A stretch of 53,680 nucleotides of DNA. It comes from an uncultured Bacteroidales bacterium. GTDB lineage: Bacteria; Bacteroidota; Bacteroidia; Bacteroidales; UBA932. Below the pieces are notes generated by a model, which was not told where the DNA came from, made no database searches, and saw nothing but the letters and a program-made list of their open reading frames with translations. The DNA is taken from positions 1-53,680 of the forward strand of contig CAMWUW010000008.1 in assembly GCA_947177525.1 (NCBI GenBank), in the 5' to 3' direction. The position numbers were made by a program, and so were the translations under genes. Of this stretch, positions 18,790 through 28,126 are shown piece after piece. How positions within the stretch are numbered: position 1 is the first letter of the stretch; each line of letters begins with the position of its first letter.

Positions 18790-19308
18790 CTAAAAATTAT
18801 AACTTATGCATAGTGATATTCCTGAGGCGTCAGGCTGCTTCTTTGTCATGCATCCTCTCAGACTGACCCCGTATGAAGCCGTAAGCCGGATTCCTTTCCA
18901 TACGCAGAATGTATATCCTGCAGACAGAATCATGTCCGCATTGCCTTTCGCTCCGAAGTCAAGACCTATCCCGATGGATGTCTTTTGGAATACTCCATAG
19001 GGCCAATATCTTATGGACAAGGACTCTTTGCAATAGTCTGGCTCCCGGTTTATGGCTGTGTCCTCCTCGGTGAATTCTGAGTCATGTATTCCTTTTTCAT
19101 CCGGAACCGCACTTTTCATTTGCATGAAATCAACTGATATGCCGGCTTCTGCTGACCAGTGTCCTGCAAACCCGTATCCGAAGTGTATGCCTGCGATGCC
19201 GCGTACCGCTTTGGCTGCATCTATTCCCGCCAGAAGCATTTTGGCCTTCTGTCCGGTGCATGGCACTGCAAGCCATATTATGCAAAGTATCATCATGAGC
19301 CGCCTCAT
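18790..19308 (-). CDS. Small outer-membrane beta-barrel-like protein (fimbrial operon)
   Basis: 172 residues with a signal peptide (MRRLMMILCIIWLAVPCTGQ). The rest alternates polar and aromatic residues in short strands with Gly-rich turns, for example IAGIHFGYGFAGHWSAEAGIS and SIGIGLDFGA, and it ends in SYNF, an aromatic C-terminal residue used by BAM. This fits a small outer-membrane barrel of the DUF3575 kind, often found at the head of Bacteroidetes fimbrial operons. It is the first gene of the three-gene operon; a TACATTTG box lies at 19319-19326. Confidence 0.68.
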   Translation of the reverse strand: MRRLMMILCIIWLAVPCTGQKAKMLLAGIDAAKAVRGIAGIHFGYGFAGHWSAEAGISVDFMQMKSAVPDEKGIHDSEFTEEDTAINREPDYCKESLSIRYWPYGVFQKTSIGIGLDFGAKGNADMILSAGYTFCVWKGIRLTASYGVSLRGCMTKKQPDASGISLCISYNF

Positions 19309-19318
19309 TTTTTTGTTG

Positions 19319-19326
19319 CAAATGTA
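19319..19326 (-). promoter_or_regulatory. Candidate -7 box for the fimbria-like operon
   Basis: TACATTTG on the minus strand, 10 bp before the first ATG. The transcript leader would be only a few bases. No -33 box is evident. Confidence 0.45.
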
Positions 19327-19473
19327 TGCAGGGCAGACATGAACATTGGCTGATTTTAAAAAAGATTTATTGATTATTTCTTTTTTTTAACATTTAAAAA
19401 TAAATCTTTATTGTTTTTGACAAAAAATGACGCATCTTGTGGCAGTTTTCTATGATGTCATCAAATAATGATT

Positions 19474-19481
19474 TATATTTG
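19474..19481 (+). promoter_or_regulatory. Candidate -7 box for the DUF47 gene
   Basis: TATATTTG matches TAnnTTTG and lies 34 bp before the ATG at 19516. The spacer before it is very AT-rich (19340-19420), which may act as an UP-like element. Confidence 0.55.
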
Positions 19482-19515
19482 ATGATTAGAAAAACAAAAA
19501 TAGTTTCTGATTTTT

Positions 19516-20169
19516 ATGAAATTTGGCAATTTATTCAGAAGGTTGGCCGGGAGTGAGCCGCAGTATGTACCGTCATTTACAAGACAGGCTACATATCTGC
19601 ATCAGGCTGCAGATGCCCTCTGCCGCATGACGGACACTATGGACCGTGCGGAGTGGAGGACATTGGAGAAAGAAGTAAAGGCTTGCGAGGTGCAGGGCGA
19701 TGCGCTTCTTACAGAATTTTATGAGCAGCTTTATGAAAAGATAATAACATCCATACGCAGGGCGGACCTTCAGACGGTCGCCTTGAATATAGATGAGCTT
19801 CTTGATCACATCAATGATTCTGCAAAATCAATTCTGCTCTATATGCCGGAGCGTATAGATTCACAATTGAAAGATCTTGCACAGTACATACGTTCAGAAA
19901 CAGAGGCGATAAGGTCGATTGCATCAATGATTGGCCATTTGCATGAAAATATCTCACAGATTCTTATAGAGTGTGACAGAATTACTGAAATAGAGCATGC
20001 GGCCGACGATGCCTATGAGGAGTATATAGGGCTGATTTTCACGAATGAGGAAAATCCTATTGAGCTGATGAAATATAAGAATATTGCAGAGACTCTTGAG
20101 GCTGCAACAGATGCCGGCAAGACAGTTTCTGACAATATAAGGAAAATAATACTCAGGTACGTAGAATAA
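19516..20169 (+). CDS. DUF47 (PhoU-like) family protein
   Basis: 217 residues, almost entirely alpha-helical with acidic heptads such as LLDHINDSAKSILLYMPERI and RITEIEHAADDAYEEYIGLIF. This fits DUF47, helical-bundle proteins related to PhoU that usually regulate a Pit-type phosphate transporter encoded next door. Here no Pit gene follows; instead two glycosyltransferases come after an 11-bp gap. The EIEHAADD segment contains metal-binding-type acidic residues of the PhoU fold. A cytoplasmic regulatory role is likely, but its partner is not in the window. Confidence 0.82.
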   Translation: MKFGNLFRRLAGSEPQYVPSFTRQATYLHQAADALCRMTDTMDRAEWRTLEKEVKACEVQGDALLTEFYEQLYEKIITSIRRADLQTVALNIDELLDHINDSAKSILLYMPERIDSQLKDLAQYIRSETEAIRSIASMIGHLHENISQILIECDRITEIEHAADDAYEEYIGLIFTNEENPIELMKYKNIAETLEAATDAGKTVSDNIRKIILRYVE

Positions 20170-20180
20170 TTTAAGCATAT

Positions 20181-21017
20181 ATGGGAAAAAAGATTTGTGC
20201 GCTTACAATGGTAAGGAATGATGATTTTTACCTGCGCAGATGGGTTGCCTATTATGGAGCTGAATTGGGAAGGGAGAATCTGTATGTCTATCTTGACGGC
20301 AAGGACCAGCTTGTGCCCTCATGGTGTGACGGTGTCAATGTGACTGCTGTGGACAAGATTCCCGGGCAGGTCGTTGAAGCCGAGAAAGGGCGTCTTGGCT
20401 TTCTGTCAGACAAGGCGGCTGAACTCCTCCGCAGATATGACCTGGTGATAGGTACAGATGCAGATGAATTTCTTGTGCCTGATCCTGCACTTGGACTGTC
20501 ACTTTCTGAATATCTTGACCGTGCTGACATTAAAACATCAATTTCAGGTCTTGGAGTCGATGTTGGGCAGCACACAGGTGAAGAAGGGGATATCAGTGAG
20601 GACGGGACATTCCTGAGCCAAAGGCATTATGCAAGACTTTCAACAAGGTATACAAAACCTTGTGTCATTGCAAAGCCTGTGAGGTGGGGTTCCGGTTTCC
20701 ATAGAATCAAAGGACATAATTTCCATATAGGAAAGGGACTGTATCTGTTTCATTTCGGATATTTTGACCTCGGACGCATCAAGGCGCGTTTTGAGGATCC
20801 TTCCCGCAGGGCAGCCGGATGGACCAAGCATCTTGAGCGCAGGTCGAAGACAATAAGGCTCGTCACTGAAAGGAAGGCCGGCGACTGGGAGTCCTGGACT
20901 CGTTTTGCCCGTTTTGTACAGACGGTTTTCAGACCACCTTATGCATGGAATAAGCCTGCCATGTTTGAAATGGTGGTTATTGTACGTATTCCTGAGCGTT
21001 TCAGTAAAATTATCTGA
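20181..21017 (+). CDS. Glycosyltransferase, GT2-like fold (Glyco_tranf_2_4 type)
   Basis: 278 residues. It starts KICALTMVRNDDFYLRRWVAYYGAELG, the usual opening of this family, and carries a metal-binding GTDADEFLV (DxDxxE type) near residue 95. The C-terminal part includes HNFHIGKGLYLFHFGYFD, a His-rich acceptor region. It probably moves a sugar from a nucleotide donor to a surface glycan at the cytoplasmic face of the membrane. It is followed after 3 bp by a second glycosyltransferase. Neither donor nor acceptor can be inferred. Confidence 0.78.
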   Translation: MGKKICALTMVRNDDFYLRRWVAYYGAELGRENLYVYLDGKDQLVPSWCDGVNVTAVDKIPGQVVEAEKGRLGFLSDKAAELLRRYDLVIGTDADEFLVPDPALGLSLSEYLDRADIKTSISGLGVDVGQHTGEEGDISEDGTFLSQRHYARLSTRYTKPCVIAKPVRWGSGFHRIKGHNFHIGKGLYLFHFGYFDLGRIKARFEDPSRRAAGWTKHLERRSKTIRLVTERKAGDWESWTRFARFVQTVFRPPYAWNKPAMFEMVVIVRIPERFSKII

Positions 21018-21020
21018 TAT

Positions 21021-21989
21021 ATGGAACAAAAATATTGCAGCAGACCAAGGTTTTCTGTTATAGTACCGATATATGGAGTTGAAAAATATATCGCGGAGTG
21101 TGCAGAGTCACTTTTTTCCCAGACCTATGACAATATCCAGTTCATATTTGTGAATGACGGCACAAAGGATGCCTCCATGCAGATTCTTGGAGATTTGATC
21201 AAGACTAAATATCAGGATCTGGAGTCCCGGATCGTGATTGTCAACAAGGAAAACGGAGGACTTCCGGCGGCAAGGAAGACCGGAATGGAATATGCTGAAG
21301 GCGACTATATCCTGCACGTTGATTCTGACGACTGGCTTGAAACAAATGCCTTTGAATTGCTCGCTGCAGAAGTGGAGAAGACGGGCAGTGACATAATCTA
21401 TTTCGACTTCTATAAAGAATACAGGTCATATTCAAAACTTGACAAGGAAAGGGAATACTCCGCAGCAGACAGACATAGATTTATCTCAGACATGTTTAAT
21501 TATAATGCCTATGGCTATGTCTGGAACAAATGTACAAAGCGGTCTTTATATGAAAACAACGTAATTTATTTCCCTCCATATCCTATGCATGAGGACATAT
21601 ATCTCATGTCTCAGCTGATTTGTTATGCAGAAAGCATTTCTCATCTGCATAAGGGACTTTATCATTACAGGAGGACGAATCCAATGTCAATAACATCGGA
21701 ACACAAGAAGAAGAGGAGGAAGGATTCAACCATGAACCTTATGGACCTGTACGAGTGTTTTCATGACAATATCAAAGGCAGTCCTGTTGAAACCGTTGAA
21801 GGAGAAATACTGACGAGGGCCGGGTGGTATTCGTTGGTATATGGTTACGGATTTTATGAGAAGTATCCTTATCTTGCAGAAAGACTGTCAGCAATAAAAG
21901 TGAGCACAAGGTACAGGATTATGATTCTATATCAGCTTATATTGAAGCTCTATGTCAAGGGAAGATGCCTTTTTGCCAAAGGACGGTAA
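21021..21989 (+). CDS. Glycosyltransferase family 2 protein
   Basis: 322 residues. A clear GT-A fold: FSVIVPIYGVEKYIAECAES at the N-terminus, FVNDGTKDAS, NGGLPAARKTGMEYAEGDYI and the metal-binding DSDDW. After the catalytic domain comes a C-terminal region with MHEDIYLMSQLI (the ED acid-base pair of GT2) and a hydrophobic helix close to the end. The likely job is assembly of a capsule, LPS or exopolysaccharide chain. The gene closes the DUF47-GT-GT run and is followed by a bidirectional terminator. Confidence 0.87.
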   Translation: MEQKYCSRPRFSVIVPIYGVEKYIAECAESLFSQTYDNIQFIFVNDGTKDASMQILGDLIKTKYQDLESRIVIVNKENGGLPAARKTGMEYAEGDYILHVDSDDWLETNAFELLAAEVEKTGSDIIYFDFYKEYRSYSKLDKEREYSAADRHRFISDMFNYNAYGYVWNKCTKRSLYENNVIYFPPYPMHEDIYLMSQLICYAESISHLHKGLYHYRRTNPMSITSEHKKKRRKDSTMNLMDLYECFHDNIKGSPVETVEGEILTRAGWYSLVYGYGFYEKYPYLAERLSAIKVSTRYRIMILYQLILKLYVKGRCLFAKGR

Positions 21990-22053
21990 GGCTTGGGGTC
22001 AAATATAATTAATGCATATTGTGACCTAAGCATCCCGGATGTGTTTGATGCTG

Positions 22054-22097
22054 AAAAAAATGAGCGGCCAAAAATATCTTTGGCCGCTCTATTTTTA
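22054..22097. terminator. Bidirectional terminator between the glycosyltransferase and nqrF
   Basis: An 11-bp perfect stem, GAGCGGCCAAA with TTTGGCCGCTC (22062-22072 and 22079-22089), has an A-run on the left and a T-run on the right. It can stop both the plus-strand glycosyltransferase genes and the minus-strand nqr operon. Confidence 0.85.
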
Positions 22098-22100
22098 ATA

Positions 22101-23360
22101 TTATGCTCCGAAGTTGTCGTAAAGGATGTTCTCCGGTGGAACTCCGAGGCTGTCCAGAAGTTTTACAACTGATGCAACCATCATAGGAGGTCCGCACATG
22201 AGGTAGAGGGCATCCTCCGGATTCTCATGCTGCTTGAGGTATGTCTCGTACATTACATTGTGTACGAAGCCGGCCACGTATGGCACACCTGCCTCGTCAG
22301 CTGCCGGATCCGGACGGTCAAGTGCAAGGTGGAACTTGAAGTTAGGGAACTCTTCCTGGATTTCATTGTAGTCCTCAAGATAGAATGCCTCTTTGAGACT
22401 GCGTGCTCCATAGAAGAAGTTGACCTTTCTCGAAGTCTTTTCCGTCTTGAACAGATGCATGATATGGCTTCTCATAGGGGCCATACCTGCGCCTCCTCCG
22501 ACAAAGATTAGCTCCTGGTCTGCAGAGAGGTTCTTCGGAAGGAAGAATTCTCCGTAAGGACCTGAGATTGTAATCTTGTCTCCCGGCTTAAGAGAGTAGA
22601 TGTACGATGAGCAAACTCCAGGATTGACATCAACCCACTTGCCTGCAGCCCTGTCGAAAGGAGGGGTAGCAATACGCACATTGAGTTTTATGATGTCGCC
22701 CTCGGCCGGATAGCAGGCCATTGAATATGCCCTTACAGTAGGGACTGTATTAACCATCTTGAGGTTGAATACGCCCATTTTCTCCCAGTCTTCGCGATAC
22801 TGCTCATCCACATCAATATTCTTGTAGTCAACAGTTACGGCAGGAACGTCAATCTGTATGTATCCTCCTGACTGGAAATTGAGATGCTCGCCTTCAGGAA
22901 GCTTTACTACAAACTCCTTGATGAAGGTAGCGACATTGTGGTTGGAAACAACCTCGCACTCCCATTTCCTTACGCTCAGCGCAGAAGCCGGAACTTCAAC
23001 AGAAAGGTCTTCCTTTACCTTCACCTGACATCCGAGACGCCAGTTGTCGGCAATCTGCTTGCGGCTGAAGAATCCTACCTCTGTAGGAAGAATCTCTCCG
23101 CCTCCTTCTGTCACACGGCACTTGCACTGTCCGCAGGCACCCTTTCCACCGCATGCAGACGGAAGGAAAATCTTCTGCTCTGCAAGTGTTGAAAGCAGGT
23201 TTCCTCCAGGAGTTACTTCAATAACCTTGCTTCCGTCGTTTATATTTATCTTTACTTTGCCTGATGGGGTCAGCCTTGCTTTTACAAACAGGAGCAGAGC
23301 CACCAGTATGAGTGTGAGGATCACGAAAATGATCACAGAAAAAAGAATTGTCATCTGCAT
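22101..23360 (-). CDS. nqrF: Na+-translocating NADH:quinone reductase subunit F
   Basis: 419 residues. One N-terminal membrane helix (VIIFVILTLILVALLLFV) is followed by a 2Fe-2S ferredoxin domain with CGGKGACGQCKC and a fourth Cys in RLGCQVKV, then FAD-binding (RAYSMACYP) and NAD-binding (FVGGGAGMAPMRSHI) domains. It takes electrons from NADH and passes them by FAD and the FeS centre into the complex. It is the last gene of nqrABCDEF. Confidence 0.96.
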   Translation of the reverse strand: MQMTILFSVIIFVILTLILVALLLFVKARLTPSGKVKININDGSKVIEVTPGGNLLSTLAEQKIFLPSACGGKGACGQCKCRVTEGGGEILPTEVGFFSRKQIADNWRLGCQVKVKEDLSVEVPASALSVRKWECEVVSNHNVATFIKEFVVKLPEGEHLNFQSGGYIQIDVPAVTVDYKNIDVDEQYREDWEKMGVFNLKMVNTVPTVRAYSMACYPAEGDIIKLNVRIATPPFDRAAGKWVDVNPGVCSSYIYSLKPGDKITISGPYGEFFLPKNLSADQELIFVGGGAGMAPMRSHIMHLFKTEKTSRKVNFFYGARSLKEAFYLEDYNEIQEEFPNFKFHLALDRPDPAADEAGVPYVAGFVHNVMYETYLKQHENPEDALYLMCGPPMMVASVVKLLDSLGVPPENILYDNFGA

Positions 23361-23378
23361 AGTCTAAATCCTCCTTGA

Positions 23379-23996
23379 TTAAAGCTGAATACCCATGAAT
23401 GTCATGAATGCGATACCCATGAGACCTACTGTTATGAAAGTGATTCCAAGACCTTTGAGCGGGGCCGGAACATGGGAGTAAGCCATTTTTTCTCTTATTG
23501 CTGCAAGCGCAATGATTGCAAGCCACCAGCCTATGCCGGATCCGAGTGCGTATGTAGCTGCTTCACCCACATTTGCGAAATCTCTTTCCTGCATGAACAG
23601 TGAACCTCCGAGGATTGCACAGTTCACGGCAATGAGAGGAAGGAAAATTCCGAGCTGTGAATACAGTGCCGGAGCAAATTTCTCCACTACCATCTCCACA
23701 ATCTGGACGATTGCCGCAATGACTGCAATGAAGACGATGAAGCTGAGGAAGCTCAGGTCAAGCCCTGCATAATTGTCTCCGAGCCATTTGAGAGCACCTG
23801 GCTTCAAAAGATACTCATTGAGCAGGTAGTTGATCGGGAGCGTCACCAGAAGCACGAAAACAACCGCAACACCCAAACCGTTGGCTGTCTTCACATTCTT
23901 TGATACCGCCAGGTATGAGCACATGCCCAGGAAGTAGGCGAATATCATATTGTCAACAAATATTGACTTTACGAACAAGCTAATATAATCTGCCAT
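23379..23996 (-). CDS. nqrE: Na+-translocating NADH:quinone reductase subunit E
   Basis: 205 residues, six hydrophobic helices. The N-terminal helix carries [20 protein letters not shown], including the conserved cysteine that, with one in NqrD, holds the intramembrane iron centre. A second conserved Cys lies in [12 protein letters not shown]. Na+ conduction across the inner membrane is shared with NqrB and NqrD. It sits 19 bp after nqrD and 18 bp before nqrF. Confidence 0.95.
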   Translation of the reverse strand: MADYISLFVKSIFVDNMIFAYFLGMCSYLAVSKNVKTANGLGVAVVFVLLVTLPINYLLNEYLLKPGALKWLGDNYAGLDLSFLSFIVFIAVIAAIVQIVEMVVEKFAPALYSQLGIFLPLIAVNCAILGGSLFMQERDFANVGEAATYALGSGIGWWLAIIALAAIREKMAYSHVPAPLKGLGITFITVGLMGIAFMTFMGIQL

Positions 23997-24015
23997 TTCT
24001 GATTCGAGTTAGTTG

Positions 24016-24639
24016 TTATTTCTCCTGAAGTTCCTTCTGGACAGACCTCTGTATCCAGATTATGCATCCGAGCAGAATCAGGGCCATCGGAGGAAGGATC
24101 ATCAGTCCGTTATTCATATATCCAAGCTCGTAGAACGATTCCGGAATCACGCGGAAGCCGAACAGGGTGCCGCTTCCGAGAAGTTCGCGGAAGAACGCTA
24201 CAATCACGAGGATAAGTCCATAGCCTATTCCGTTTCCGAGTCCGTCCATTAATGAGGCGAAAGGCTTGTTGCCGAGGGCGAAAGCCTCGATTCGTCCCAT
24301 CACGATACAGTTTGTGATGATAAGTCCGATGTATACGGACAATGTCTTGCTCACACTGTATACGTATGCCTTGAGGACCTGGTCCACAAGAATCACCATG
24401 AGGGCTACCACAACGAGCTGCACAATGATACGGATACGGTTAGGTATTGTATTCCTCAGCAGAGAAGCCACGAGGCTTGACAATGCGGTCACGATTGTTA
24501 CGGACAATGCCATGACGCAAGCTCCTTTGAGCTGTACCGTGACAGCGAGTGAGGAACAGATGCCGAGTACAAGGACAGATATCGGGTTGCCCTTGAATAT
24601 CGGATTCAAAAACGTCTCTTTAAAATCAAAGTCTTTCAT
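24016..24639 (-). CDS. nqrD: Na+-translocating NADH:quinone reductase subunit D
   Basis: 207 residues, six membrane helices, homologous in layout to NqrE and RnfA/E. Conserved cysteines are in VLGICSSLAVTVQ and ITNCIVMGRIEAFA. It forms, with NqrE, the membrane iron site of the complex. It lies 5 bp after nqrC. Confidence 0.95.
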   Translation of the reverse strand: MKDFDFKETFLNPIFKGNPISVLVLGICSSLAVTVQLKGACVMALSVTIVTALSSLVASLLRNTIPNRIRIIVQLVVVALMVILVDQVLKAYVYSVSKTLSVYIGLIITNCIVMGRIEAFALGNKPFASLMDGLGNGIGYGLILVIVAFFRELLGSGTLFGFRVIPESFYELGYMNNGLMILPPMALILLGCIIWIQRSVQKELQEK

Positions 24640-24644
24640 ATATG

Positions 24645-25484
24645 CTATTCCTCCACAATTTCATTTGCCTCATCTTCAGTGCTTTCTGCAACGGCTTCAG
24701 TTTCTTCTGAAACCTTGGCAGCAGCTTTTGTGAGGTATGGTTCATAGTATGTTGCCCAAGTGTTTATGGTCTTGCCGAGAGACTGTGAGGTAATGGTGGC
24801 GCCGCTGATTGCATCCACTCCATTGGCTGCACCCTTGGCTCCTCCCTTGACTACGGCAAACTTCTCTTCTCCGTCACCGAATACTTTGCCCGGGAACTGT
24901 CCCTCAAAGAAATCCTCGGTGATTTTTGCACCCAGGCCAGGAGTCTCGCTCTTATGGTCAAACACGGCACCGGCAAGAGTCTTTCCGTCTTTTTCAACGG
25001 CAAGATATCCCCAGATAGGGCCCCAGAGTCCTGCTCCGTAGCAAGGAATTACTGTTATTTCCTTGCCGTTGATGTCAAGGATATATACAGGAAGCTCGAG
25101 CGACTGAAGAAGGTCTGCCTGGCCGGCTTCGATTTTCTTGATGATGTCGTTTTGTTTCTTAAGGTCAGAGGTAGTCGCCACCTGAATGGCATTTACATCT
25201 TCCTTGCCCATGTTCATCTGGCCTTTTCTGTTTCCGTTGCCGTCAACATAGAATGCGTCATTGATTTTATCAACGTACATTGCCATCACATCGGTATCTT
25301 CAGATATGTTGACCTCTGAGTCTGACTGTGCAGCTGCGGTAAGTACCTGCGTAATTGTCTCTTTCTTTATGTTTTCGTCCTGCATAGGCTTGAGAGCCAT
25401 GGCGGCGAAAGCCAAAACCGCAGCGACCACCACAACGAGGACAGTCGAATATATGACCGTATATGTATTACTGTTTGTATTCAT
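24645..25484 (-). CDS. nqrC: Na+-translocating NADH:quinone reductase subunit C
   Basis: 279 residues. A single N-terminal helix (about 9-30) anchors a periplasmic domain whose SGAT motif ends at Thr230, the usual site of covalent FMN attachment by ApbE; HKSETPGLGAKI is also typical. The last 25 residues form an acidic tail (Glu-rich), which is longer than in the Vibrio protein. No apbE gene lies in this window. Confidence 0.95.
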   Translation of the reverse strand: MNTNSNTYTVIYSTVLVVVVAAVLAFAAMALKPMQDENIKKETITQVLTAAAQSDSEVNISEDTDVMAMYVDKINDAFYVDGNGNRKGQMNMGKEDVNAIQVATTSDLKKQNDIIKKIEAGQADLLQSLELPVYILDINGKEITVIPCYGAGLWGPIWGYLAVEKDGKTLAGAVFDHKSETPGLGAKITEDFFEGQFPGKVFGDGEEKFAVVKGGAKGAANGVDAISGATITSQSLGKTINTWATYYEPYLTKAAAKVSEETEAVAESTEDEANEIVEE

Positions 25485-25498
25485 ACCTATAATATATA

Positions 25499-26683
25499 TT
25501 AAGCGATTTTAACTTTTTTCGCTCTCCTTTTGATTGAGCATTCTATCACATAATGGTCAATAAGAGGTGCGAATGTGTTCATAAGAAGAATTGCGAGCAT
25601 CATGCCCTCAGGATAACCAGGATTCCAGAGACGCACTGTCACTGCAAGTGCACCGACGAGGAAACCGTATATCCATTTTCCGCACTCTGTCTGTGCAGAA
25701 GTCACAGGGTCTGTGGCCATGAACACTGTTCCGAAGAGGAAACCTCCCATTACGAGCTGATAGTAGCCCGGAAGGTCAGTAGCTCCGGCTGCATATCCGA
25801 GGTAGCCGATTGCAAGGCCTCCGACTACAGACGAGAACATTATTTTCCAGCTTGCAACACCTGTCCAGATGAGGATTGCTGCACCGATGAGGATTGCTAT
25901 GGCAGAAGTTTCACCGACTGAACCGGGAACGGTTCCGATGAACATGTCCATGAATCCTGTGCCGGCAGCCTGCAGACCTTCAATGGTAGGATGTGCGAGA
26001 GGCGTTGCTCCTGATATTCCGTCAACAAGTCCGTTTCCGGAAGCGTATGCAGTGCCTTCAGCCATATATCTTGTCATGCCTCCAGTCCAGACAGTGTCTC
26101 CTGACATCTTGCTTGGGTATGAGAAGAAAAGGAATGCACGCGCAATGAGTGCCGGATTCCAGATGTTCATGCCTGTGCCTCCGAACACTTCCTTTCCGAT
26201 GAGGACAGCAAATGCAACGGCAATTGCAAGCATCCACAGAGGAACGTCTACCGGAACAATCAGAGGAATAAGCATTCCTGAAACGAGATATCCCTCATTT
26301 ACCTCATGCCCCTTGAGCTGTGCTGAAACGAACTCGATGCCGAGTCCTACAATATATGAAACAAGGTACAGCGGAATTACCTTTACGATACCGTACCATA
26401 CGATGTTCCAGAATCCCCAGTCATTGAGACCGAATGCGAGCTTATGCTGGAATCCCACGTTCCAGATGCCGAAAAGCATTGCAGGGACAAGGGCCAGCAC
26501 AACCATAATCATGACTCTCTTCAAATCGACGCAGTCCCTTATGTGTGAACCTTTGCGTGTAACTGTATTCGGAACGAAAAGGAATGTCTCAAAGGCATCG
26601 AATGTCGAATGGAGGAATCCCAACTTGCCGCCTTTTTCAAAAGTCGGCTTTATTTTATCTGTCAATTTTCTTAATCCGTTCAT
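25499..26683 (-). CDS. nqrB: Na+-translocating NADH:quinone reductase subunit B
   Basis: 394 residues, about ten membrane helices. The covalent FMN threonine is Thr227 in DGISGATPLAHP. Family segments GKEVFGGTGMNIWNPAL and FMATDPVTSAQTECGKWIYG are present. It is the main Na+-pumping membrane subunit and carries riboflavin and the quinone-side FMN. It follows nqrA after 11 bp. Confidence 0.96.
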   Translation of the reverse strand: MNGLRKLTDKIKPTFEKGGKLGFLHSTFDAFETFLFVPNTVTRKGSHIRDCVDLKRVMIMVVLALVPAMLFGIWNVGFQHKLAFGLNDWGFWNIVWYGIVKVIPLYLVSYIVGLGIEFVSAQLKGHEVNEGYLVSGMLIPLIVPVDVPLWMLAIAVAFAVLIGKEVFGGTGMNIWNPALIARAFLFFSYPSKMSGDTVWTGGMTRYMAEGTAYASGNGLVDGISGATPLAHPTIEGLQAAGTGFMDMFIGTVPGSVGETSAIAILIGAAILIWTGVASWKIMFSSVVGGLAIGYLGYAAGATDLPGYYQLVMGGFLFGTVFMATDPVTSAQTECGKWIYGFLVGALAVTVRLWNPGYPEGMMLAILLMNTFAPLIDHYVIECSIKRRAKKVKIA

Positions 26684-26694
26684 AATTCAAGTCT

Positions 26695-28050
26695 TTAGCA
26701 CATTTCTTTCAGCATAAGAGATATGCCGTCAGTGATGATCTGCTGGATATCTATCTTTGAAGGACAAACGTATTCGCACAGTGCAAGGTCCTCCTCAAGC
26801 ACTTCATAGATTCCGTATTTCTCCATCTTGTCAATGTCCTGTGCAAGGCAGGCCTTAAGCAGATGAACCGGATAAAGGTCCATAGGCAGCACTTTGCTGT
26901 AGACATCGTTAAGGACAAAAGCTCTCGGACCTCCGTGAAGGTTAGTGTCCATGTTGTACTTTCTTTTTGGCGTAAGCCATGAGAAATAAGTGCGTGATGA
27001 GCTGAACTGGCTGAGCCTTACAGGTTTTGCCCATCCGAGAAGTTCATATTCGTTGCCTTCTCTAAGGATAGTCACCTGATTGTCGAAGAAACCGAGGAAT
27101 CCTTCTGCACCGACCGCTGTTCCTGTCAGGGCGTTGCCGCTGATGAATCTGAGGTTTTCAGATGAGCCGTAGAATTCGCTGATGTCTTTCATGGAGATGC
27201 CTGGATAACCCTCAACGTATGCAGGGTCAATGGCCTCAGGACCGGTTACTGCAATTTTTCTTTTGAGGTTGTATTTTCCGGTATTGAACAGTCTTCCTAT
27301 TGCAGCAAGCATCAGAAGGGATACAGTCCATACAGTCTCGCCTTTCCTTATCGGGCTGATGTGATGAATCTGAACGCCGGTGTTGCCTGCCGGATGCGGG
27401 CCGCAGAATGTGTGCATAATCACATTCTCAAGCTTGTGGAACGGAGTTCCTGAATAGTTCTCTGCATTGAGGGAGAAGTGGATTCCTCCGTCAGTAAGTT
27501 TCCCGAGGGCGTTGATTGCTGTCTGGATGTCGCTGATTTCGTCTCCGAGCGCAAATTCAGGGCTTGCGGCAAGAGGTGCCTTTGAGAAAGCTGATACGAA
27601 GATAGCCTTTGGCTTTACCTGAGGGTCGGCTATTATTCCGTAAGGCCTCTGCACGAGTGCAGGCCACAGTCCTGATTCCAGAAGGGCTTCACGGATCTGT
27701 TCTGCCGTCATGTCAGAAACTTTTCTGACGCCGAAGTCTACATGCTCCTGCTGTGCATCAGCCTTGATGCGTACCTCAAGCAACTTTCTCTTTTCGCCTC
27801 TCACAACCTCTGCGACTGTTCCGCTTACTGGGGAAGCGAAGAGGATGTTCTGAGACATCTTGTCTGCCAAGACCGGTGTACCTGCGAGGACCTTGTCGCC
27901 TTCTCTGACAAGAAGCTTCGGAACGAGGCCTCTGAAGTCTGTAGGCTTGACGGCCACAACGTCAGGAACGATCACCTTCTTGGTGATTTGGGCGGCCGTT
28001 CCCGAGATAGGAATGTCCAGTCCCTTTTTCAAATAGATGTTGTTTGACAT
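26695..28050 (-). CDS. nqrA: Na+-translocating NADH:quinone reductase subunit A
   Basis: 451 residues, a soluble cytoplasmic subunit with no membrane helix. The N-terminus KKGLDIPISGTAAQ and the later CGPHPAGNTGVQIHHISPI are signatures of NqrA. It contributes to the quinone site. It is the first gene of nqrABCDEF, and its ATG is divergent from the helicase gene with a spacer of 76 bp. I see no convincing minus-strand TAnnTTTG box in that spacer. Confidence 0.96.
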   Translation of the reverse strand: MSNNIYLKKGLDIPISGTAAQITKKVIVPDVVAVKPTDFRGLVPKLLVREGDKVLAGTPVLADKMSQNILFASPVSGTVAEVVRGEKRKLLEVRIKADAQQEHVDFGVRKVSDMTAEQIREALLESGLWPALVQRPYGIIADPQVKPKAIFVSAFSKAPLAASPEFALGDEISDIQTAINALGKLTDGGIHFSLNAENYSGTPFHKLENVIMHTFCGPHPAGNTGVQIHHISPIRKGETVWTVSLLMLAAIGRLFNTGKYNLKRKIAVTGPEAIDPAYVEGYPGISMKDISEFYGSSENLRFISGNALTGTAVGAEGFLGFFDNQVTILREGNEYELLGWAKPVRLSQFSSSRTYFSWLTPKRKYNMDTNLHGGPRAFVLNDVYSKVLPMDLYPVHLLKACLAQDIDKMEKYGIYEVLEEDLALCEYVCPSKIDIQQIITDGISLMLKEMC

Positions 28051-28110
28051 TATATAAACCGTTTTGAGTTTTTATTCAAAAATCGCCCGCGAAGATAATG
28101 TTTTTTTTCC

Positions 28111-28118
28111 TATTTTTG
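28111..28118 (+). promoter_or_regulatory. Candidate -7 box for the PcrA/UvrD gene
   Basis: TATTTTTG ends 8 bp before the ATG at 28127. If this is the promoter, the mRNA would be nearly leaderless, which also fixes the start codon because the frame is open further upstream. Confidence 0.55.
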
Positions 28119-28126
28119 CGCCCGTT

